DNA of 26,692 nt, from positions 1-26,692 of the forward strand of contig JBAXER010000037.1 in assembly GCA_037140375.1 (NCBI GenBank), in the 5' to 3' direction. Numbering within the stretch: position 1 is the first letter of the stretch; every line of letters begins with the position of its first letter. Source of the DNA: WLMZ01 sp037140375. Lineage in GTDB: Bacteria > Actinomycetota > Acidimicrobiia > Acidimicrobiales > Ilumatobacteraceae. Under the pieces are notes generated by a model that was not told where the DNA came from, ran no database searches, and worked only from the letters and a program-made list of their open reading frames with translations. This document shows positions 7,514 to 13,466 of this stretch, one piece after another. A program made the translations under genes and the position numbers.

Positions 7514-8768
7514 GATGGTTCCTTTCGGTGAGTGCCACGTTCGCTTGAACTTTGGTGCCAGTGGCCGTGGGGGTCACAACGAGCTGGTCTTGGCCGAGAT
7601 CTTGCTGCAGAGACCACAGGGCGCGGCCAACAGGAAGTTCGGGGGTAGTGAGGCCACCAGCATCGTCGGTAATGGCAATGCTGAGGTGGTGTTCGGTCTG
7701 GGTTACGTCGAAGCTAATGCGAGTGGCGCCTGCGTTGAGAGCATTTGAGGTCAACACGCTGACGGCGTGCGAGAACTCTCGGCCCACCTCGGTGGACACG
7801 ATCATCGATACTTCGTCGAGCGAGGGGACGCGGTCGATGAGCACGCCGTTGTTCTGCGCCCTGCGGAGCCACGGTTGGATGATCTCGGCGACGCGCACGG
7901 TTTCTGTGGCGAAGATCGCATCGAGTTGGCGCAGTCGAATCTGATGGTCGAGGTCGTCGAGCAGTTGTGCGACATCTTCGAGTTCGATGGACCGTGATTG
8001 CACCTGGATCGAGACCAGACGCAACTGCGCGCAGAGGTCGTCGTGTAACCAGTGGGCGTTCTTTTGGTGCTCGATCGATGCTGCCGAGCTGTAGGCGCGT
8101 TCGCGGTCGGCCTTTTCGTTGTCGTTCAATAGGTTGAGTCCATAAGCGATCAACGAAGCAATGATCACCCAGAGATGCAGCGCGATCAGCACCGGAAACG
8201 CCGTGCTCCAAACCGAGCCTGTTGGCTGAAAAGCGGCTGCGCCGAGCAATCCTCCGACAGCGCCAAGGTGATAAGGGGAGACGATAAACGCAGGCCACCA
8301 TCGGGCGGGCCGCAGATGCCATCCGAGGGCCCACGAGGTGAGCGCAGCATCGGCGCCGAGGGCGATGCCAATGGGCCACGTGTTCAGCGAGGCCCATCCG
8401 GGCATCACTGCGAACGCGCTGGTGATGAGTGCCAACGCGAGAACGGACCGCACCACGACTCGGGCGCCGTAGGGAAATGGCAGGTCTCGCCCGATGAGTA
8501 CAAGCAGAAGCTGTCTCACCGAAAAGAGGAGGCAGATGATGCTGAAGGCAATTGGCGCGAGCACGATTACTGATGAGTTCGGGCGGTTGCGTGCCGTGAG
8601 GTGATATGTCCAACCCAGCACGGCTGCAGTGAAAAAGGCAGCTGCTTCAAGGACGCCCGCCACCTTGGTGACCGCCGAGCGAGTGGGGCTCTCATCGTTC
8701 CATGCCTCCCGGCCCGCAATCAGCGCCAGGCTGCGTTCGGCCGACTGGCTCGCTGTTGTCCCTCCCAT
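7491..8768 (-). CDS. membrane sensor histidine kinase, HisKA_3-like
   Basis: Sensor kinase, 425 aa. The first 210 residues hold about five or six hydrophobic segments (roughly 37-55, 68-92, 103-122, 131-150, 165-182, 187-212) with no large extracellular loop, so sensing is probably within the membrane. The dimerisation helix contains HWLHDDLCAQLRL with H242 as phosphoacceptor in the HDD form typical of NarX/DesK-type kinases. The ATPase domain has N342/N345 (LTSNALNAGAT), D368-D369-AGG and GTKVQ. The ATP lid is short. ATG 8768 is the first codon after the palindromic intergenic region. The gene overlaps the response regulator by 23 bp, so the two form a cognate pair; the signal is unknown. 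Confidence 0.9.
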   Translation of the reverse strand: MGGTTASQSAERSLALIAGREAWNDESPTRSAVTKVAGVLEAAAFFTAAVLGWTYHLTARNRPNSSVIVLAPIAFSIICLLFSVRQLLLVLIGRDLPFPYGARVVVRSVLALALITSAFAVMPGWASLNTWPIGIALGADAALTSWALGWHLRPARWWPAFIVSPYHLGAVGGLLGAAAFQPTGSVWSTAFPVLIALHLWVIIASLIAYGLNLLNDNEKADRERAYSSAASIEHQKNAHWLHDDLCAQLRLVSIQVQSRSIELEDVAQLLDDLDHQIRLRQLDAIFATETVRVAEIIQPWLRRAQNNGVLIDRVPSLDEVSMIVSTEVGREFSHAVSVLTSNALNAGATRISFDVTQTEHHLSIAITDDAGGLTTPELPVGRALWSLQQDLGQDQLVVTPTATGTKVQANVALTERNHRGAVVAR

Positions 8769-8791
8769 AGCGTGTCAGTCTCGCCGATACG

Positions 8792-8835
8792 ACATGTACA
8801 GGGAAGGGATACATGTACATGTACCTAGGTACATG
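8792..8835. promoter_or_regulatory. cluster of ACATGTAC palindromes (candidate operator)
   Basis: Between the divergent kinase and 8901 genes lie ACATGTAC at 8792-8799 and 8811-8818 and a perfect 18-bp palindrome, CATGTACCTAGGTACATG, at 8818-8835 (continuous with the second copy). The 18-bp palindrome sits just upstream of a candidate + strand promoter (TTACCT 8848-8853, 17 nt, TACTCT 8871-8876), the usual place for an activator, and upstream of the kinase gene on the other strand. Binding by the response regulator is inferred from position and symmetry only. Confidence 0.55.
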
Positions 8836-8847
8836 CGTTACGCGGCC

Positions 8848-8876
8848 TTACCTCACTGTTGCGATGGGCTTACTCT
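8848..8876 (+). promoter_or_regulatory. candidate promoter of the 8901 gene
   Basis: TTACCT (8848-8853) and TACTCT (8871-8876) are separated by 17 nt. A start near 8883 would leave a short leader carrying GGAG (8892-8895) before GTG 8901. Not tested against background. Confidence 0.35.
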
Positions 8877-8900
8877 GAGCGCCTGAGGATCGGAGCAAGC

Positions 8901-9407
8901 GTGGACCCAATTATCGGAATGCGCAATAACGACGACTTCGAGGGTGCGCGTTTACCCGGTCGTGGTCGCCTACCATTGCCAACATCGTGTGCCGTGACGG
9001 CTCCCCCCGTCGTTGCAGCACCGGCCGCTGCAGTACCCCCCGCTGCAGCGGCATTTTTTCCTTCGCCGGTGCGGCCGAAGCCTCCTCGCTGCAAAGTAGT
9101 TGTTTCAACGACCATCGATCGCGACGAGATCATGAACGTCATCAAGGACTGCGCCGCATCAATCGGATTTTTCGAGCGCTCGTCGCTGACCAATGCGGCG
9201 CATCTAGAGACCGCCGAGGGTCTGCAGGTACTGGTCGTGGTCACCATCTCGCGAGCAGCGACGCGGGTTGTGATTATGCCCACCACCAACCAATTCGACG
9301 ATGGTCGGCGAACGGCACTATCGGCGATTCGTCCGCTGTGCGACGTCATCGAGAGCCGAGTTCGTTCGAGCTTCCCGTCGCAGGCCTTTGCGTACGTCGA
9401 GGCCTGA
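8901..9407 (+). CDS. unrecognised protein with Pro/Ala-rich linker
   Basis: Not recognised. GTG 8901 is chosen because GGAG lies 5 nt upstream; ATG 8919 is an alternative and an in-frame TTG at 8859 would overlap the promoter region. The 168-aa product has a low-complexity N-terminal third ending in a Pro/Ala stretch (about residues 34-62, runs of Ala, Val and Pro) and a C-terminal domain of about 95 residues with alternating hydrophobic strands (CKVVVSTTI, GLQVLVVVTI, TRVVIMP) and helices, suggesting a small alpha/beta fold. No signal peptide or membrane segment. A terminator-like hairpin lies inside the gene at 9024-9059, so the real start could be downstream (ATG 9132 is in frame), making the first part a leader. 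It is divergent from the two-component system across the palindrome cluster and may be a target of it. Confidence 0.55.
   Translation: MDPIIGMRNNDDFEGARLPGRGRLPLPTSCAVTAPPVVAAPAAAVPPAAAAFFPSPVRPKPPRCKVVVSTTIDRDEIMNVIKDCAASIGFFERSSLTNAAHLETAEGLQVLVVVTISRAATRVVIMPTTNQFDDGRRTALSAIRPLCDVIESRVRSSFPSQAFAYVEA
9024..9059 (+). terminator. intrinsic terminator-like hairpin inside the 8901 ORF
   Basis: Perfect 10-bp stem, GCCGCTGCAG (9024-9033) and CTGCAGCGGC (9043-9052), with a 9-nt loop, followed by A and six T residues (9054-9059). This is a textbook intrinsic terminator form, yet it lies in frame inside the Pro/Ala linker. It may be an attenuator if the first part is a leader, or a coincidence of Ala/Pro/Phe codons. 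Confidence 0.45.
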
Positions 9408-9423
9408 TTGCCGGCGTTGGTCG

Positions 9424-9660
9424 TTACGGCTCTACTGAGTCGGTGATCGTGTTGCGCTCAACGGTATGCCAGCGTCGGCAGCCCGCCTGATGAAACCAAC
9501 GCTCGACGCTGATGCCTTCAAGATTGTCGAACATCCACACGTAGTCGATGTCGCGCTCATTTGGATCGGTGATGCGATCGGGCACCGTAGGAAGTTCGCC
9601 GCCGAAGCCGAACTCTTCGATGGGACGACTACCGCAGTTCGGACATGTAAGCCACAACAT
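9424..9660 (-). CDS. soxD: sarcosine oxidase delta subunit
   Basis: Small zinc-binding subunit of heterotetrameric sarcosine oxidase, which oxidatively demethylates sarcosine to glycine, passing the methyl group to tetrahydrofolate and making hydrogen peroxide. The 78-aa product has the family zinc ligands C6-PN-C9, H57 and C61, and the signature GCRRWHTVERNT near the C terminus. ATG 9660 shares its A with the TGA of soxB (TGATG), so translation is coupled; longer versions would extend into soxB. It is the last gene of the operon and ends 16 bp from the convergent 8901 gene, with no clear terminator between them. Confidence 0.93.
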   Translation of the reverse strand: MLWLTCPNCGSRPIEEFGFGGELPTVPDRITDPNERDIDYVWMFDNLEGISVERWFHQAGCRRWHTVERNTITDSVEP

Positions 9661-10868
9661 CAGCGTGTACCTGCCGATCCGAGATCGGCCATCGCGTGGT
9701 CGCGTGCAAAGCGGTCGAGTGCGAATGGCGCAATGAGCTCGGGGGTCTTCCCTGTGGCAATGAGTTGCGCCATTTGTTCGCCTCCGGCCGGGATGCCTTT
9801 GAAGCCCCAGGTGCCCCAACCGGTTGAGATGACGAAGCCATCAACGCCGGTGAAACCCATGATGGGCGAGAAGTCGGCCGACACATCGCAGATGCCGGTC
9901 CACTGGCGCAGCACGCGTAGGTCGCGAAGGAACGGCAAACAGCTGGTGATCTTTTTAGCGCAACTCGCCAGTGAGTTGAAGGTGGATTGCATCGAGTACG
10001 AGGGCTGTGGTTCGAACTCTGCCCCGATGAGCATCTGGCCACGCGGTGTTTGCGATACGTAGCACGACAACTCGGAGTCGCTGATGATGCCGGAAAACCC
10101 GGGTGCGTAGGCGTTGGTGACGAACGCCTGCAATGCGTGTGTGCGAACCGGCAGCCGCACATCGGCGTGCGCTGCAATCTTGGTGACGTTGCCGCCCACG
10201 GCGCTCATCACGATGCCTGCCGAAATCGGGCCGCGGTCAGTTTCGACGCCGACGACACGCTCGCCGTCGCGGATGAGGCCGGTGACCTTGGTGTGCTGCA
10301 ACACGGTGACGCCGCGCTCCATAGCGCCTTGCGCATAGGCCCACACCACGCGATCGTGGCGGGCTGTGGCCGCACCCACGTGATACGAAGCGCCAAGCAC
10401 GGGATAGCGGCCGTTGCCAGTGAGGTCTATCTGTGGGCAGATCTGCTTGATCTCTTGGGGGCCCACCACATGGGTTTCGGCACCACACGCCGTGTTGATC
10501 AGCGCTCGCGCTCGCTCGGCGCGCATACCGGTCTCGGTGTGCGCAATCCACAGGAGGCCCTTGGTGGCGTGCATGATCCAACAGCCGGTCTCGTCTTCGA
10601 GGCCCGCATAGAGCTCGAGGCTGTGCTGGTAGAACCTCACCGATTCGGGGATGCCGTAGTTGGCCCTGATGATGGTGGTGTTGCGGCCAGAGTTGCCCGA
10701 GCCGATGTAGTTGGCCTCGATGACGGCCACGTTGGTGATGCCGTGTTGAGTGGCGAGGTAATAGGCCGTGGCGAGACCGTGCCCACCACCGCCGATGATG
10801 ACCACGTCGTACGAACTCTTGGGCTCGTGCCACTTCATCTCGAGCAGTGTCTCGACGAACTCATTCAT
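9660..10868 (-). CDS. soxB: sarcosine oxidase beta subunit (FAD/FMN flavoprotein)
   Basis: Catalytic flavoprotein subunit of 402 aa. The N-terminal FAD-binding motif is VVIIGGGGHGLATAYYLA (23-40). SYHVGAATARHDRVVW places H171 at the histidine that carries covalent FMN in characterised SoxB proteins. The C-terminal DVSADFSPIMGFTGVDGFVISTGWGTWGFKG pieces match the D-amino-acid-oxidase-type fold. In a SoxABDG complex this subunit oxidises the substrate N-methyl group and FMN passes electrons to oxygen. ATG 10868 overlaps the TGA of soxG (ATGA); a longer frame upstream runs inside soxG and is rejected. In most described operons soxB is the first gene, here it follows soxA and soxG. Confidence 0.94.
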   Translation of the reverse strand: MNEFVETLLEMKWHEPKSSYDVVIIGGGGHGLATAYYLATQHGITNVAVIEANYIGSGNSGRNTTIIRANYGIPESVRFYQHSLELYAGLEDETGCWIMHATKGLLWIAHTETGMRAERARALINTACGAETHVVGPQEIKQICPQIDLTGNGRYPVLGASYHVGAATARHDRVVWAYAQGAMERGVTVLQHTKVTGLIRDGERVVGVETDRGPISAGIVMSAVGGNVTKIAAHADVRLPVRTHALQAFVTNAYAPGFSGIISDSELSCYVSQTPRGQMLIGAEFEPQPSYSMQSTFNSLASCAKKITSCLPFLRDLRVLRQWTGICDVSADFSPIMGFTGVDGFVISTGWGTWGFKGIPAGGEQMAQLIATGKTPELIAPFALDRFARDHAMADLGSAGTR

Positions 10869-11257
10869 GACACACGCTCCATCAGGTCGGCTGCATACGG
10901 GCTCGCACACAGCAACAGGGATCGTTCGTTGGTGAGCCAGATCTTGGCGGGAACTCCAGCCACGTAACCCTGCACCAGCGCTGGTCGGTGCGACGGCGCA
11001 TGCCACTCGATGTGTCGCGTGATGTGCTCGAGTTGTTGATGATCGAGCCAGCAGCCGACAAAACCATGTTCGTCGACAATGATCGAGTGCGGGTCGGCGG
11101 CTGCGACACCGGCCGCGTCGGATTCGGTTGCCTCGATGGCAAAGATGTCGTCGGGTGCGATGCGTAACGCGGTGACATGCGCCGGCCACGTTGCTGCATC
11201 GAGAACGTGGGGTGCGGCCACGACACGAATGCCGCGCAAGGTGTTAAGCGCGAGCAC
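10865..11257 (-). CDS. soxG: sarcosine oxidase gamma subunit, short form
   Basis: Structural subunit of heterotetrameric sarcosine oxidase, related to the folate-binding GcvT fold. The product is 130 aa, noticeably shorter than the roughly 190-210 aa usual for SoxG. The C-terminal part (ALVQGYVAGVPAKIW...LLLCASPYAADLMERV) fits SoxG; the N-terminal part is reduced. Identity also rests on its place between soxA and soxB. Start GTG 11257 has a strong GGAGGG about 6 nt upstream, located inside the 3' end of soxA, and the genes overlap by 14 bp; its stop overlaps the soxB ATG. Without the neighbours the call would be much weaker. Confidence 0.8.
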   Translation of the reverse strand: MLALNTLRGIRVVAAPHVLDAATWPAHVTALRIAPDDIFAIEATESDAAGVAAADPHSIIVDEHGFVGCWLDHQQLEHITRHIEWHAPSHRPALVQGYVAGVPAKIWLTNERSLLLCASPYAADLMERVS

Positions 11258-13466
11258 GGCGGCCCTCCGAATCGTAGAACGGAAGATCGGTGATCGAAGC
11301 GGTGCGTCCGTCGATCTGCACCTGCTCGGGGAACGGCGTGTGTTTGAGCCATCCGAGCATGACGGCGTGACCCATGAGCGGTGAGTTGAAGCTTGAGGCG
11401 ACGTGGCCCACGATGTTGCCCGCAGACCAGATGGGGCTGCCTTCGATAGGCGCTGCGCCGGGCATCGTGAATCCGAACAGGCGACGGTGGTCGGGCAGCG
11501 TGGCGGTGCGGGCGAGTGCGCTTTGGCCTAAGAAGAACGGCTTGTCCATCTTCACGGCCCAATCCATATCGAGGCGCCGCGGCGTGGAGTCGAGTTCGGT
11601 GTCCATGCCAACGATCACGTGGCCTTTTTCGAGTCGCAGCCCAAAGAGCGCCTGCAAACCGTGGGGTTTGATGCCGAGGTCGCGACCAGCGGCCATCAGC
11701 GCTCGCCACAGTTCGACAGACTGGTCGACGGCGTGGTGTAGTTCGAACGAGGCCTCGCCGGTGAAGCTGAGCCGCATGACGTGGCACGCGATGCCAGCAA
11801 CTTCGGTGTGGCGATGCTGCAAGAACTTCGGTGGTTCGGCGAGGCCGACACGTTGCAGCAGTTCGCCCGCCAATGGCCCAGTGACGTTGATGGCTGCGAG
11901 CGACATCGTGCGATCGAGGATGTGTACGTGCATCGCCCAGGTCTCGGCCCAGTCGCGCAACCACATCTCGGCGTTCGCTGCGCCACCTGACGTGAAGGTG
12001 AGCACGAAGCGAGTCTCGGTTTCGCGACAGATCATGCCGTCGTCGATGAGGTGGCCGCGCTCGTTGAGCAGCAGCACATAGCGCGAGCGGCCGGGCTTAA
12101 TGTCGGCCACCGTGGTTGGGTAGAGCCGCTCAAGGAACTCGACAGCATCGGGGCCAGTGACCACAAGTTTGCCGAGCGTGCTCACGTCGCCCAGTGACAC
12201 TGCTTCGCGAACCGCCCAATACTCGACCGTGTGGTCGCCGTAGTTCCATGGCCTCCACCATCCGCCGAAGCGATCCATCTGCGCACCCAGCGCAAGGTGT
12301 TCGTCGTGCAGGGGTGAGTAGCGAAAGACATCGGTGTATGTGTCGGCTGCGGCTTCGGCCAACGTGATCTGACGCGATGCTGGGCGAGCGGTGAAGAGCT
12401 CGGGAGTGGATCCAGAGCGTTCGGCCACGAACGCCTGCAGATGCGGGCCGCACACCGAACCCTGACACGTGCCAGTGCCACACAGGCTGGCCCGCTTCAC
12501 CAATTCGAGTTCATGGAATCCGCGGGCCCACACGCCTTCGAGGTCTTCGACCTCGACACGAGAGCACGGACACACGGTGCCGGACGTAGGGCACGGTGGC
12601 AATGCGAATTTTTCGGCGGCAGGTCCGACCACAGTGACGGGAAGACCGAACGACATGCGTGCCAACAGGTCTCGTGGGGCGAACCCCAGGCCGACGATAA
12701 GAGTGCTGCACGCAGTAGTGGTCTGCGTGCCATCGCTGCCGACCGTGACCACGGCCGTGACGGAACCATGTTCGTTGCCTTCGATACGAACGATCTGTCC
12801 GGGCACGGCAACGCATGGAACATCGGTGGGCAAGTATCCGACCGCAACTGCATCGGGTAGCGACACACCTGAGGCGTGTAGCTGCTCGGCGGCGCGCGCA
12901 GTAACGATGCCGCGCAAGTTGTTGCCGGGGCACACCGGCTGTAGCTCGGCTGCGCCGGTAGCGACGATGACTTGATGAGCGTGGATATGAGCCATGCCGG
13001 TGGGCTGGCGCACGATCACGGTGGGTCCGCCATAGATCGCAACGACTTCGTTGCCGTCGCGTGCGTCGAGCATCAACACGTCGTGTCCGGCGCTGCGAGC
13101 GTCGGCGGCTGCGGCTGTGCCACTGGACCCAGCGCCGATGACGACAACATCGACCTCGGTGCGGGTGACCCCGACAACATCGCCAAGTGGGGTCTTGGTG
13201 ATGTCGGCCTGCGCAACGTTGGGGAACGATGGATTGCCGGTGGATGGGTGGCGACGCACAACAAGGCCCGGCGTCGCTGGGGTCTGACAGGTGCGCACAT
13301 ATGGCACGCCGTCGACATCGGCCGAACAGTTGGGGCAGTCGCCGCCGAGGCACAACGTGCCGCCGAATTTCGGATGCTCGCCGCCGCGCAGAATCGCAGT
13401 AGCGACCGAGTCACCGTCGTTATACGCGACGGGCTGGCCATCGACCACGATGCGTCGAATGCTCAT
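11244..13466 (-). CDS. soxA: sarcosine oxidase alpha subunit-like, compact form with two [2Fe-2S] motifs
   Basis: Large subunit, 740 aa against about 950-1000 for classical SoxA. Order: an N-terminal ferredoxin-like domain with C39, C44, C47 and C60 (C-x4-C-x2-C...C); a nucleotide-binding fold starting VDVVVIGAGSSGTAAAADA (105-123) that ends near residue 290 and is much shorter than usual; a SoxA A3/Bfd-like segment with C299-P-C301 and C334-QGSV-C339; and a C-terminal GcvT-type folate-binding domain (about 400-740, including RLSFTGEASFELH). It would bind substrate-derived formaldehyde equivalents as methylene-tetrahydrofolate. ATG 13466 overlaps the TGA of the previous gene (ATGA). The cysteines argue for iron-sulfur clusters, which characterised sarcosine oxidases lack, and resemble opine or cyanide-forming oxidase relatives, so the true substrate may differ. 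Confidence 0.88.
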   Translation of the reverse strand: MSIRRIVVDGQPVAYNDGDSVATAILRGGEHPKFGGTLCLGGDCPNCSADVDGVPYVRTCQTPATPGLVVRRHPSTGNPSFPNVAQADITKTPLGDVVGVTRTEVDVVVIGAGSSGTAAAADARSAGHDVLMLDARDGNEVVAIYGGPTVIVRQPTGMAHIHAHQVIVATGAAELQPVCPGNNLRGIVTARAAEQLHASGVSLPDAVAVGYLPTDVPCVAVPGQIVRIEGNEHGSVTAVVTVGSDGTQTTTACSTLIVGLGFAPRDLLARMSFGLPVTVVGPAAEKFALPPCPTSGTVCPCSRVEVEDLEGVWARGFHELELVKRASLCGTGTCQGSVCGPHLQAFVAERSGSTPELFTARPASRQITLAEAAADTYTDVFRYSPLHDEHLALGAQMDRFGGWWRPWNYGDHTVEYWAVREAVSLGDVSTLGKLVVTGPDAVEFLERLYPTTVADIKPGRSRYVLLLNERGHLIDDGMICRETETRFVLTFTSGGAANAEMWLRDWAETWAMHVHILDRTMSLAAINVTGPLAGELLQRVGLAEPPKFLQHRHTEVAGIACHVMRLSFTGEASFELHHAVDQSVELWRALMAAGRDLGIKPHGLQALFGLRLEKGHVIVGMDTELDSTPRRLDMDWAVKMDKPFFLGQSALARTATLPDHRRLFGFTMPGAAPIEGSPIWSAGNIVGHVASSFNSPLMGHAVMLGWLKHTPFPEQVQIDGRTASITDLPFYDSEGRRARA

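Noticed and set aside
9466..10062. Long + strand ORF (198 codons) and similar ones opposite the sox operon, such as 9987-10967
   Set aside because: They lie opposite well-supported soxB/soxD codons, have no family resemblance, and arise from GC-rich codon bias.
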